Part shown: in pieces, positions 1-8,559 of the stretch
How the letters are laid out: each line of letters starts with the position of its first letter
How positions within the stretch are numbered: the stretch's first letter is position 1
Origin: Rhizobium sp. AC27/96
GTDB taxonomy: Bacteria; Pseudomonadota; Alphaproteobacteria; Rhizobiales; Rhizobiaceae
DNA: 64,000 nucleotides
NCBI RefSeq assembly: GCF_001692325.1
Contig: NZ_LXKN01000022.1
Span: forward strand, 17,465 to 81,464
Direction of reading: 5' to 3'
Position numbers and translations under genes: made by a program
The notes under the pieces: generated by a model
The model's database searches: none
Told to the model about the DNA's origin: nothing
The model's input: only the letters and a program-made list of their open reading frames with translations

Positions 1-587
1 CGGAATTGTCGAGGTCGTCGCGGAACACCGCTTCGCCCAGATGCTCCATGAACACCCGGCCGATGGGGCTGCGGCTGTAGAAGATGCCGCCATTGTGTCC
101 CGGGCAGGTCCAGAGATGGTTGCCTTCCTCGGCATAATCCACCAGCGCGCCGAAAAACGGCGTTTTCAGCGTCTCGGCATATTGCTTGAGCCGGCTGATG
201 AGGCTCTTGGCGATGAAGGCAGGCGTTTCCTCGGACAGGAAGACATAGCCGTCAATGAAATCGAGCACCTCTACCGGCACATCCTCGAAGCGCTTGCGGC
301 GGATCAGCAGGATAATCGGGAATTCAAGACCACGTCGGCGCATGAGGTTGATGAGCGAGGCCGTCTTGCCCTCAAGCCCCTTCTTGCCCCAGTCGACCAG
401 CATGCAGCCGATGGCGGCGTCCGTCTGCACGGCAATTTCCGCATCTTCGAGATTGCGCGCGCGCACCACTTCAAAGCCGGAGCGTTCGATTTCCTCGACG
501 ATCTGATTGTAGCGGGCGCCCTCCAGATCCTCGCTGTCGAAGGCCGGCGTTGCGAATAGAAAGTTGAAACGTCTGAAATAATCCATC
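1..587 (-). CDS. Orn/Lys/Arg decarboxylase, N-terminal part (runs off window)
   Basis: This is the first 195 codons of a PLP-dependent fold-type I amino acid decarboxylase acting on arginine, lysine or ornithine. The frame starts at an ATG at 587 (MDYFRRFNFLFATPAF) and stays open to base 1. Residues 1 to about 130 look like the receiver-like N-terminal wing domain of inducible decarboxylases. After that come the family's TPFFGAL, WTCPGHNGGIFY and FRDDLDNS segments, which begin the PLP domain. The PLP lysine lies outside the window, so substrate cannot be decided. The gene is divergent from the ABC operon at 950. The longer open frames on the opposite strand here are shadows. Confidence 0.9.
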
Positions 588-949
588 TGGGTATCCGCTC
601 CTGATCCGGCACGAGGTGTCGACGCATTTCATGACATGGTTGTGACAGAGTACCTCATGTCCGAAGCATCTGTGCAGAATGGTATTTTGCTGTTCATGTA
701 GAGCGCTTGCCCAACCTGGGAATTGGTGAGGTGACAACAAGGTCTGGCCTGCGCCATTCCGATGAAATGCTTGTGGTAACCGGGGCGACCGGCAGAAGGA
801 GGAGACAGTAAATTGCCGCCGATGGCAGGCTTTACAGATGGTTATTTCAACGCCGTTGCGAAAAATAGAACACTAATTCCATAGGCTATATTGGAATGGC
901 TGGAGCGCTCCGATACCCTCGATAAGCATTCGGTTTTCGAGGAATTTCA
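588..949. other. Intergenic region between divergent decarboxylase and ABC operon
   Basis: This 362-base divergent spacer must hold promoters for both sides. I see no gene in it. The half near the importer holds two inverted repeats (listed separately). GAGGA at 939-943 is the ribosome site of the gene at 950. Confidence 0.6.
876..911. promoter_or_regulatory. Two inverted repeats upstream of the importer operon
   Basis: ATTCCA at 876-881 pairs with TGGAAT at 892-897 (10-nt spacer). GGAGCGCTCC at 902-911 is a perfect 10-bp palindrome. Both lie 39-75 bp before the start codon at 950, where an operator would sit. No regulator gene is adjacent, so the binding protein is unknown. Confidence 0.4.
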
Positions 950-2584
950 ATGACGATCGCAGCCAATTTCAAGGCGTTCACTCTCGCCGTCGGCCTGTCG
1001 TTGCTTGCTTCATCGGTCGCGTTTTCGGCCGACGACGGCAAGCCCGTACAGGGCGGCACGCTGATTTATCTGGAGCAGCAGGCCCATACCAATCTCTATC
1101 CGCCAGCCGGCGGTTTCTATCCGAATGGCGGTATCCTGAACCAGATCACCGACAAGCTGACCTATCAGAACCCGAAGACGCTGCAGATCGAGCCATGGAT
1201 CGCCGAATCCTGGACCGTCAACGACAAGGGGACGGAATACACCTTCAAGATCCGCAAGGGCGTGAGCTTCTCCGACGGAACGCCCGTCGATGCCAATGCC
1301 GTTGCCAAGAACTACGATACGTTCGGCCTCGGCAACAAGGACCTGAAGCTGCCGGTCTCCGAGGTGCTCAACAATTACGATCACAGCGAAGTCGTCGATC
1401 CCTACACGGTCAAATTCTATTTCAAGAAACCCTCGCCCGGCTTCCTGCAGGGCACCTCGGTCATCGGTTCCGGTCTCGTCTCCTTGAAGACGCTGGCGCT
1501 GCCTTTCGATCAGCTTGGCGATGCGACGAAGATCGTCGGTTCGGGGCCTTTCGTCGTCGAAAGCGAAACGCTCGGCAAGCAGCTCTCGCTGAAGGCGCGC
1601 GCGGACTATAATTGGGGTCCAGCCAAGCTCGAGCATCAGGGCAGAGCCTATCTCGACGGCATCAAATACATCATCACCGGCGAAGACAGCGTGCGCATCG
1701 GCGCGCTGCTTTCCGGTCAGGCCGATTTCATTCGCCAGCTTCAGGCCTATGACGAAAAGCAGGTCAGCGATCAGAGCTTCGCAATCTATGCCGCGCCGAC
1801 GCGTGGGGTGAACGACAGCGTCGTCTTCCGGCCGGACAATCCGCTCGTCGCGGATATCAAGGTGCGTCAGGCGCTCTTGCACGCGACCGACAGCAAGGAA
1901 ATCGTCGACACTCTGTTTTCCGCCAACTATCCGCAGGCAAAGTCGGTGATCTCGTCGGCTGCTGCCGGCTATCAGGATCTGTCGTCGAAGCTTACGCACG
2001 ATCAGGCGCTTGCCGAAAAGCTGCTCGACGAGGCGGACTGGAAGAAGGGTGCCGACGGTCTGCGCCAGAAGGACGGAAAGCCGCTGTCGCTGGCCGTCTA
2101 TGAATCCCTGCCGCAGCCGCAGAACAAGGGCGTGCTGCAGCTCGTCGCCCAGCAATGGGCGAAGATCGGCGTCAAGCTCCAGGTGCTCGCCGGGACCTCA
2201 GGAAATCTGGTCACGGACAATGTCGACCCGGCCAAGACGCCGCTTGTGGTCGCCGAAGTGGGCCGCGCTGATCCGGACGTCATCAAGAGCCAGTTCTACG
2301 CGAAGAACCGCGATGCTCTTCTTCAGAAGGGTGGCCTCAACCCGAAGGCAGTTTTCACCGACGACAAGCTGAACGGACTGCTGGAAGCAATAGCCTCGGA
2401 AACGGATAGCGACAAGCGCTTGGCCGCGGCAAAGGCAGCGCAAGAATATCTGCTGGATGCGGCCTATGTCATCCCGTTCTTCGAGGAGCCGCAGGTCTTT
2501 GCGGGCGCACCTTACGTCAAGGGCGTTGCCTTCGAGGCTGTGGGTCGGCCTTCCTTCTACAGTGTTTGGCTCGCCGCGCACTGA
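950..2584 (+). CDS. ABC importer substrate-binding protein, peptide (family 5) type
   Basis: Periplasmic binding protein of 544 residues in the OppA/DppA class, delivering its ligand to the permeases encoded next. Residues 1-26 form a signal peptide (hydrophobic core, AFS-ADD cleavage region). The body carries family 5 features such as the early GGTLIYLEQQ strand, ESWTVNDKGTEYTFKIRKGV and VRQALLHATD. The ATG at 950 follows GAGGA by 6 nt. Together with the flavin monooxygenase, CMD and AhpD genes downstream it matches the conserved neighbourhood I know as the KPN_01854 family. The ligand is not established; a peptide-like or heteroatom-containing organic molecule is an inference from the oxidative enzymes. 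Confidence 0.88.
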   Translation: MTIAANFKAFTLAVGLSLLASSVAFSADDGKPVQGGTLIYLEQQAHTNLYPPAGGFYPNGGILNQITDKLTYQNPKTLQIEPWIAESWTVNDKGTEYTFKIRKGVSFSDGTPVDANAVAKNYDTFGLGNKDLKLPVSEVLNNYDHSEVVDPYTVKFYFKKPSPGFLQGTSVIGSGLVSLKTLALPFDQLGDATKIVGSGPFVVESETLGKQLSLKARADYNWGPAKLEHQGRAYLDGIKYIITGEDSVRIGALLSGQADFIRQLQAYDEKQVSDQSFAIYAAPTRGVNDSVVFRPDNPLVADIKVRQALLHATDSKEIVDTLFSANYPQAKSVISSAAAGYQDLSSKLTHDQALAEKLLDEADWKKGADGLRQKDGKPLSLAVYESLPQPQNKGVLQLVAQQWAKIGVKLQVLAGTSGNLVTDNVDPAKTPLVVAEVGRADPDVIKSQFYAKNRDALLQKGGLNPKAVFTDDKLNGLLEAIASETDSDKRLAAAKAAQEYLLDAAYVIPFFEEPQVFAGAPYVKGVAFEAVGRPSFYSVWLAAH

Positions 2585-2592
2585 GCATGTCT

Positions 2593-2617
2593 GCAGCCCG
2601 GCCGTTGGACGGGCTGC
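2593..2617 (+). promoter_or_regulatory. Intercistronic stem-loop after binding-protein gene
   Basis: GCAGCCCG at 2593-2600 pairs perfectly with CGGGCTGC at 2610-2617 across a 9-nt loop. It starts 8 nt after the binding-protein stop and has no T-tract. Such hairpins typically protect the upstream message and let the binding protein be made in excess over the permeases. Confidence 0.6.
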
Positions 2618-2642
2618 ATCTTCATAACGACAGGCAATCGCC

Positions 2643-3584
2643 ATGACGAAATACATCTTATCGAGGATCGGACAGGCTTTGCTCGTCCTGTGGGCGGCAT
2701 TTACCGTTTCGTTCGTGCTGCTGCAATCGATGCCGGGCGACGCCGTGCTCATCAAGTTTCAGAGCCCGGATTTCGGCCTGAGCCCGGAGCAGCTTGCCGA
2801 TATCAGGGCTGCCTATGGTGCCGACGGGTCTCTGCTGCAGCAGTATGGCCATTCGATATGGAATTTCCTGTCGGGCAATTTCGGTTATTCGCTGCAGGCG
2901 GGTGTCGCCGTGAGTTCGCAGCTTGCAGTCAGTCTCCCGTCGACGCTGCTGTTAGCCGGCTTCAGCTTCCTGCTTGCGGTCATCCTGGCGGTCGTCATCG
3001 CCATCCTGGCCAATGTCTCCGGCTTCGGCTGGCTGCGCGGCCTCGTTCAATCGTTGCCGTCGCTGTTCATATCCGTGCCGACTTTCTGGCTCGGCATCAT
3101 GTTCATCCAGATCTTCTCATTCCGCCTGCGGTTGGTCCCGGTGATCGATCCCGGTCCGTGGCAGGGATTGATCCTGCCCATCCTGACCGTCGCCATTCCG
3201 ATCTCCGCCCCACTTGCGCAGATACTGCTTCGAAACATCGATGAAGTCCTGACGCGTCCCTTCATTTCCGTGGCGCGTGCCAAAGGCGCTTCGCGTGGAC
3301 AAGTGCTCTGGCGCCACGTTGCCAAGAACACGCTTTTGCCGGTGCTGACGGTGGCGGGCCTGCTCTTCGGGGAATTGATCGCCGGCGCTGTCATTACCGA
3401 GACGGTATTCGGGTTGAACGGGATCGGCAGCCTGACGAAGCAGGCGGTCGACAGTGAGGATGTCGCCGTCCTGCAGGCGATCGTCGTCATCTCGGCGGCG
3501 GCCTTCGTCACCATCAACCTGATCGTCGACCTGCTCTATCCGATCCTCGATCCGCGCCTGAAAGCAAAGCTTGGAGCCAGATAA
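2643..3584 (+). CDS. ABC importer permease, DppB/OppB type
   Basis: Inner-membrane permease of 313 residues with the typical six-helix DppB layout. The first membrane segment is at residues 9-29, and a PGD motif follows in the first periplasmic loop (SMPGDAVLI). The cytoplasmic coupling loop reads FISVARAKGASRGQVLWRH, the EAA-type contact for the ATPase. The gene overlaps the next one by a single base (stop ending at 3584, ATG starting at 3584), indicating translational coupling. It partners with the DppC-type permease and the fused ATPase. Confidence 0.9.
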   Translation: MTKYILSRIGQALLVLWAAFTVSFVLLQSMPGDAVLIKFQSPDFGLSPEQLADIRAAYGADGSLLQQYGHSIWNFLSGNFGYSLQAGVAVSSQLAVSLPSTLLLAGFSFLLAVILAVVIAILANVSGFGWLRGLVQSLPSLFISVPTFWLGIMFIQIFSFRLRLVPVIDPGPWQGLILPILTVAIPISAPLAQILLRNIDEVLTRPFISVARAKGASRGQVLWRHVAKNTLLPVLTVAGLLFGELIAGAVITETVFGLNGIGSLTKQAVDSEDVAVLQAIVVISAAAFVTINLIVDLLYPILDPRLKAKLGAR

Positions 3585-4495
3585 TGACAAGTTTTGATGC
3601 AGCGCACTATCACGACTCAGCCAATCATGCGGACACGAGCGATGCGCTGCCGGTGCAGCAGCCTCGCGGGGAAGGCAAGCGGCTTGCCCGCGGATTTCCC
3701 TTTCGCGTTCGGCCGGGCCTGCTTCTCGCGATCCTCATCGTCGCCGTGGTCGTCCTGTGGGCGCTCATTCCCGGCGCATTTACGAGCTACAATCCGGTCG
3801 AAGGCCTGCCCGGCCAGCATCTGAAGGCCCCAAGCGCCGCTCATCTTCTCGGCACCGATTCGCTTGGGCGCGATCTCTACGCACGCATCATTTACGGCTC
3901 CATTCATTCGCTGTCGGGAGCGCTTGCCGCCGTCGGCATCGCGCTCGTGATCGGCACGATACTGGGTGTGCTGGCAGGTTCGCTCGGTGGCTTGACCGAG
4001 ACGGTCATCATGCGGATCGTCGACGTGCTGCTGTCGATCCCCGATCTGTTGCTGTCGCTCAGCATCATCGTTCTGCTTGGTTTCGGCACCGTCAATGCCG
4101 CGATTGCCGTCGGCTGCACGCTGATTGCCAAATTCGCGCGGCTGGTCCGATCGGAGGTCGTGACGGTCCGCAGGAGCGAATATGTCGAGGCGGCCTTTGG
4201 CAGCGGCGGCACTTTTTCCAGGGTGCTGTGGCGCCATATCCTGCCGAATTCGCTGACCTCGGTGATCGCTTTTGCCGCGCTGCAATCCGGCTGGGCCATT
4301 CTTCAGCTGTCGACGCTCGGTTTCCTCGGTTACGGCGCGCCGCCGCCCACGCCGGAATGGGGTCTGCTGATTGCGGAGGGGCGAAACTATATCGCCACCG
4401 CCTGGTGGCTGACGACCGCACCCGGCCTCGTCGTCGTGCTTGTGGTGATCTCGATCAATCGCATCAGCCGTTCGCTTGCGGAGGTGGGCAAATGA
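3584..4495 (+). CDS. ABC importer permease, DppC/OppC type
   Basis: Inner-membrane permease of 303 residues. An N-terminal hydrophilic stretch of about 45 residues precedes the first helix (LLLAILIVAVVVLWALIPG). The family motif HLLGTDSLGRDLYARIIYG lies near residues 85-103, and the EAA-like loop (SEYVEAAFGSGGTFSRVLWRH) near 200. The stop overlaps the start of the ATPase gene as ATGA. The His- and Asp-rich N-terminus is slightly unusual but common in this subfamily. Confidence 0.9.
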   Translation: MTSFDAAHYHDSANHADTSDALPVQQPRGEGKRLARGFPFRVRPGLLLAILIVAVVVLWALIPGAFTSYNPVEGLPGQHLKAPSAAHLLGTDSLGRDLYARIIYGSIHSLSGALAAVGIALVIGTILGVLAGSLGGLTETVIMRIVDVLLSIPDLLLSLSIIVLLGFGTVNAAIAVGCTLIAKFARLVRSEVVTVRRSEYVEAAFGSGGTFSRVLWRHILPNSLTSVIAFAALQSGWAILQLSTLGFLGYGAPPPTPEWGLLIAEGRNYIATAWWLTTAPGLVVVLVVISINRISRSLAEVGK

Positions 4496-6177
4496 CCTAT
4501 TTCGCATCGGAAGGAACGAATGATCTTGGCACGCCGGTTCTGGATATTTCCGGCCTGACGATTGCCTATCGTGACCGCAGCGGTTCACGCACGGCCGTTC
4601 ACGGTATCGACTTCACCGTCAATCCCGGTGAAGTCGTGGCGCTGGTCGGCGAATCCGGCTCCGGCAAGAGTTCGACGGCGCAAGCAATCATCGGCCTCCT
4701 GCCGCAGAATGGGCATCTGGAAAGCGGCCGGATCAGGCTCAATGGTCAGGACATTGCCCGCTGGCCACAAAAGCGGCTCGATTCGATCCGCGGTTCCGTC
4801 ATCAGCCTCGTGCCGCAGGATCCAGGCAATTCCCTTAATCCGGTGAGGACGATCGGCGAACAGGTGGCCGAAGTCTTGACCATTCATCACCGCGCGCCGC
4901 GTGCGGCCGCCTATGTTCAGGCGATCGAATTGCTGGAGCGCGTCGGCCTCAGCCAGCCCGCACTTCGCGCCAGGCAGTATCCGCATGAACTCTCCGGCGG
5001 CATGCGTCAGCGCGTCCTGATCGCCATCGCCATTGCCCTCAAGCCGTCACTGATCATCGCCGATGAGCCGACCAGCGCGCTTGATGTCACCGTGCAGCGC
5101 CATATTCTCGATCTGATCGACGATCTGCGCCGGGAATATGGGGCGGCGGTTCTTCTGGTCACGCATGATCTCGGCGTCGCGGCCGATCGGTCCGACAGGC
5201 TCGTTGTTCTGCAAAATGGACGCATCCAGGAGCAGGGGCGCACCGTGGAGCTACTGAGAAACCCGCAAAGCGCCTATACGTGCCGGCTGCTTGCTGATGC
5301 TCCGTCGTTGAACGCCGCGCCGCAACGGTCTTCGGCGCATCCGTTCGAAACAGCACCTGCACAGGAGGACGATATCGTCGTCGTCGAAGGGCTGGTGCAG
5401 GAGTTTGACATTGGCGGCAAGGATGCCGGTTTCAGGGCTCTCGACGACGTGTCCTTTCGCGTCAAGCGGGGCACGACGCATGCGATTGTCGGCGAATCCG
5501 GTTCCGGCAAGACGACTGCCATCCGCATCGTCTCCGCGTTCCAGCGTCCAACGGCGGGAAGGGTCGTCATCGACGGGCTAGATCTTGCATCCTTGCGTGG
5601 CGAAACGCTGCGGCTCTTCCGCAAGAAGATTCAGCTGGTCTATCAAAACCCCTTCGGCTCGCTCGATCCACGCCAGACCATATCGGCGATCGTGGAAGAG
5701 CCACTGCTGAACTTCGATCCGCAGCCACGGACGCACAGATTGGAACGGGTTACGGCCGTCATCGAGAAGGTCGGGTTGCCCGCCGATGTCCTGCAAAGGC
5801 GTCCGCATGCGCTTTCGGGCGGACAGCGCCAGCGCGTTGCCATTGCCCGGGCGCTCGTTCTTGATCCGCAGATCCTGGTTCTCGACGAAGCCGTCTCCGC
5901 ACTCGACGTGACGGTTCAGGCGCAGATCCTTTCGCTGCTTGACGGTCTCCAGCGCGAGCTTGGCCTGACCTATATCTTCGTCTCCCATGATCTTGCCGTA
6001 GTGCGCCAGATTGCCGATACCGTCTCCGTTCTGCAGAACGGCAAGCTGGTGGAGGACGGCCTTGTCGACGAGGTCTTCGGCAATCCGCGCAGCGCCTATA
6101 CCCGTGAGCTGATCGAGGCCATTCCGGGCAAAAAATATTCGATCGCTCTTCGCCAGCCCCCAAGCAATGCAGGATAA
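4492..6177 (+). CDS. ABC importer ATPase with two fused nucleotide-binding domains
   Basis: Cytoplasmic ATPase of 561 residues with two complete ABC domains, replacing the usual DppD and DppF pair. Domain 1 has Walker A GESGSGKSS near residue 53, signature LSGGMRQR near 167 and an H-loop in VTHDLGV. Domain 2 has Walker A GESGSGKTT near 334, LSGGQRQR near 442 and SHDLAVV. The start at 4492 overlaps the permease stop (ATGA). The open frame continues upstream to 3757 but that part is antisense-like noise within the permease gene. Both ATP sites look competent. Confidence 0.92.
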   Translation: MTYFASEGTNDLGTPVLDISGLTIAYRDRSGSRTAVHGIDFTVNPGEVVALVGESGSGKSSTAQAIIGLLPQNGHLESGRIRLNGQDIARWPQKRLDSIRGSVISLVPQDPGNSLNPVRTIGEQVAEVLTIHHRAPRAAAYVQAIELLERVGLSQPALRARQYPHELSGGMRQRVLIAIAIALKPSLIIADEPTSALDVTVQRHILDLIDDLRREYGAAVLLVTHDLGVAADRSDRLVVLQNGRIQEQGRTVELLRNPQSAYTCRLLADAPSLNAAPQRSSAHPFETAPAQEDDIVVVEGLVQEFDIGGKDAGFRALDDVSFRVKRGTTHAIVGESGSGKTTAIRIVSAFQRPTAGRVVIDGLDLASLRGETLRLFRKKIQLVYQNPFGSLDPRQTISAIVEEPLLNFDPQPRTHRLERVTAVIEKVGLPADVLQRRPHALSGGQRQRVAIARALVLDPQILVLDEAVSALDVTVQAQILSLLDGLQRELGLTYIFVSHDLAVVRQIADTVSVLQNGKLVEDGLVDEVFGNPRSAYTRELIEAIPGKKYSIALRQPPSNAG

Positions 6178-6181
6178 TTCC

Positions 6182-7231
6182 ATGAGCACGTCGGCTTTAC
6201 CAAAACGACTGGGCTTCTTCAGCCGTATTCTCGACCAGGCGGATGCGGCTGAGCGCTACCGCCTCGTCACCGAGCAGATCATCCATGCCGAGGCGCAGGG
6301 TTTTGACAGCGCCTGGGTGGCACAGCACCATTTCAATGGCGACGAAGGCGGTCTGCCGGCGCCGCTGGTCTTTCTGGCGGGGCTTGCCTCGCGCACCTCG
6401 CGCATCCGGCTGGGGACGGGCGTCATCACGCTGCCGATGGAAAATCCCGTTCGTGTCGCGGAAGATACGGCTGTACTCGACCTTATGCTCGGTGGGCGCC
6501 TGGAGGTCGGTTTCGGCACAGGCGGCACGCCGCAAGCTTTCCTGCCGTTTGGGATCGAGAGCGCCGAGCGAGGCCCGGTCTATGGCAAATATCTGGCTCT
6601 CGTGCGCGATGCATGGGCCGGACAGGAGCTTGCCGGCGGCAATCGGCTCTATCCGACCGCGCCTCATCTTGCCGAAAGGGTCTGGCAGGCAACCTTCTCC
6701 GTCGGCGGCGGTGAACGGGCTGGCCGCGACGGTGATGGCCTGATGCTGTCACGCACACAGCCACGACCCGACGATGCGCCCGATACCGAACTTTGGGATC
6801 TGCAAAATCCGATTATCGATGCCTATTTCGCTGCTCTGCCAAAGGGCCGTGCGCCACGGATTCTCGGCTCGCGCAGCCTCTTCGTCGCCGACGATCGCAA
6901 GGAGGCACTCCGGTTTGCCGATATCGGCCTGCGGCGGAGTGCCGAACGCTTTGCCGCAAGTGGCTTCACCGTTCGTGGCGATACGACCGCCGATCTGATC
7001 AAGGCTTTCGATGTGCATGTCGGCACGCCTGACGATGTAATCGCGTCCTTGAGTGCGGATACAGCGCTGGCGCGTGTGACGGACCTTGTCTTCCAGGTGC
7101 ATTCCGTCGATCCGCCGCACGCCCATATTCTGCGGTCCCTTGAGCTGATCGCGCAGAAGGTCGCGCCGGCGCTCGGCTGGGCGCCGCAACCAGCTGCAAG
7201 CAAGGGGCCGCAACTTGCGGCCTCCGCATGA
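6182..7231 (+). CDS. Luciferase-like FMN-dependent monooxygenase (LLM class)
   Basis: Flavin monooxygenase of 349 residues in the bacterial luciferase fold, expected to use reduced FMN and O2 to oxidise a small organic substrate. Recognisable blocks are the N-terminal LGFFSRI strand, SAWVAQHHF (conserved His pair) near residue 45, LGTGVITLPMENPVRVAED and the GGRLEVGFGTGG phosphate region. I chose the ATG at 6182 because GCAGGA lies 7 nt before it; an ATG at 6167 overlaps the previous gene and has no such site. The context corresponds to the KPN_01858-type family that accompanies this transporter. A flavin reductase is not encoded nearby. Confidence 0.85.
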   Translation: MSTSALPKRLGFFSRILDQADAAERYRLVTEQIIHAEAQGFDSAWVAQHHFNGDEGGLPAPLVFLAGLASRTSRIRLGTGVITLPMENPVRVAEDTAVLDLMLGGRLEVGFGTGGTPQAFLPFGIESAERGPVYGKYLALVRDAWAGQELAGGNRLYPTAPHLAERVWQATFSVGGGERAGRDGDGLMLSRTQPRPDDAPDTELWDLQNPIIDAYFAALPKGRAPRILGSRSLFVADDRKEALRFADIGLRRSAERFAASGFTVRGDTTADLIKAFDVHVGTPDDVIASLSADTALARVTDLVFQVHSVDPPHAHILRSLELIAQKVAPALGWAPQPAASKGPQLAASA

Positions 7232-7260
7232 AACGCAATTGATAAAGAGAAGGTATGTCC

Positions 7261-7884
7261 ATGACCTCGTCGACAACTGACGTCATCGATCTTCTGGCTG
7301 GTATCCGCGAGGGTTCCTCGCTCTACGCCTTGAGAACGGCCAGACCGCAAACGCGCGACAACGCTCAAAGAAGCTATGAGGCGCTTTTCGAGCCGGTGCA
7401 TGAGGGTGATGTGAGCCGCACGGAGCGCTTTGCCCTGGCTGTTTTCATCGCCGGCCTGCACGGCGCTGGCAATGTTGAGAAGTTCTATCAGACCGCATTG
7501 GAGGAGGTTGCCAAATCTGCGTCACTGGTCGCGGCCGTCACGGCAGAGGTAGAGGGCGGCCGCACGGTCGGACCCTATGGGCATTATCCGGCCGGGCCTC
7601 TTTCCGCCGAAGATCGTACTGGGCTGATTTTCCATGTGTCGGAAGCGGGGCGCTCGGTTCTCGGGGCCAAGCTCTCGGCCGCCCTGGAACATGCGCATCT
7701 CCTTGTCTATCGCCCGCGCGAGGCGAGCGCCGAGGCGTTGCAGCGGCTTCTGGATGCCGGCTGGACGACGACGGGTGTGGTGACGCTGTCACAAATCGCA
7801 GCGTTTCTCTCGTTTCAAATCAGGGTCGTGGCCGGGCTGAGTGCATTGGCTGCCGCCGGCGCCAGGCAGGCCGTCTCCGCCTAA
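7261..7884 (+). CDS. CMD domain protein of the Avi_7170 type
   Basis: Cytoplasmic protein of 207 residues related to the carboxymuconolactone decarboxylase/AhpD superfamily. It resembles the family named after Avi_7170, which occurs only beside the AhpD-like gene and LLM monooxygenase of this neighbourhood. No CxxC pair is visible, so a disulfide peroxidase role is unlikely for this subunit alone. ATG at 7261 is preferred to 7255 because GAGAAGG at 7247-7253 is correctly spaced only for 7261. It may pair with the next gene product; this is inference from the constant gene order. Confidence 0.75.
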   Translation: MTSSTTDVIDLLAGIREGSSLYALRTARPQTRDNAQRSYEALFEPVHEGDVSRTERFALAVFIAGLHGAGNVEKFYQTALEEVAKSASLVAAVTAEVEGGRTVGPYGHYPAGPLSAEDRTGLIFHVSEAGRSVLGAKLSAALEHAHLLVYRPREASAEALQRLLDAGWTTTGVVTLSQIAAFLSFQIRVVAGLSALAAAGARQAVSA

Positions 7885-7905
7885 TCGCAAAAAGGATCGT
7901 TTCTT

Positions 7906-8508
7906 ATGACCGATACTGTCATCCATCCCACCATCGAAGATCGTCCCAATGCCTTCACGCAGAAAGAGATCGGCTGGACGCCGTGGCTCAATCCGCTTGC
8001 CGAAGACGAATTGACCGACCGGCATTGGCGCGGGCTTGTCGACGCATCGCGCGCCAAGTCGCCATACTTCATGCTGCTGGCGCGAGATCCGGAAATCCTC
8101 GAAGCGCGTACCAAGACCGACAAGGACATTTTCTACAATGTCGAGGCAGGGCTGCCCCGCGCCGAACGCGAGCTTGCCGCGACCGCGGCATCGCGCACGA
8201 ATGGCTGCATATTCTGCGCCTCCGTCCATTCTCGCTTTGCCTCCCATCATTCTAAGCGGACGGAAGATGTGCAACGCCTGCTCGACGAGGGTACTGGCAC
8301 CGATCTCGGCAGCCGCTGGAATGCGATCGTATCGTCTTCGGTCGCGCTGACGGAAACACCGTCGCTATTCGGCGCCGATGATATCGGCAAATTGCGGGAC
8401 GAAGGACTAAGCGACCTCGAGATCGCCGACGTCATCCACGGCGCCGCCTTCTTCAATTGGGCAAACCGGTTGATGCTGTCGCTCGGAGAACCCTTGCCGG
8501 CTCAATGA
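7906..8508 (+). CDS. AhpD-like alkylhydroperoxidase domain protein (Avi_7169 type)
   Basis: Protein of 200 residues with the AhpD active-site signature: Cys101, Cys104 and His108 in GCIFCASVHSR. AhpD proteins use this pair in thiol peroxidase or adaptor chemistry. As the last gene of the importer operon it is well placed to remove peroxide or a reactive product from the upstream monooxygenase, but its true substrate is unknown. Start at ATG 7906, 21 nt after the previous stop. Confidence 0.82.
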   Translation: MTDTVIHPTIEDRPNAFTQKEIGWTPWLNPLAEDELTDRHWRGLVDASRAKSPYFMLLARDPEILEARTKTDKDIFYNVEAGLPRAERELAATAASRTNGCIFCASVHSRFASHHSKRTEDVQRLLDEGTGTDLGSRWNAIVSSSVALTETPSLFGADDIGKLRDEGLSDLEIADVIHGAAFFNWANRLMLSLGEPLPAQ

Positions 8509-8540
8509 GCCCAGGCAACGAGCCGACTTTTCCTCGAAGA

Positions 8541-8559
8541 CCGGCTAAGGGCTAGCCGG
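8541..8559. terminator. Hairpin between convergent genes
   Basis: CCGGCTA at 8541-8547 pairs with TAGCCGG at 8553-8559 across a 5-nt loop. It lies 33 nt after the importer operon and overlaps the stop codon of the convergent glycosyltransferase gene. There is no strong T-tract, so termination strength is uncertain. Confidence 0.45.

Noticed and set aside
41..559. A 172-codon plus-strand open frame at the window start
   Set aside because: Antisense to the decarboxylase frame, which carries family motifs to the window edge.
1010..2155. A 381-codon minus-strand open frame
   Set aside because: Antisense of the binding-protein gene.
3757..4491. N-terminal extension of the fused ATPase
   Set aside because: It overlaps the DppC gene in another frame and has no ABC features. 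The ATGA overlap at 4492 is the natural start.
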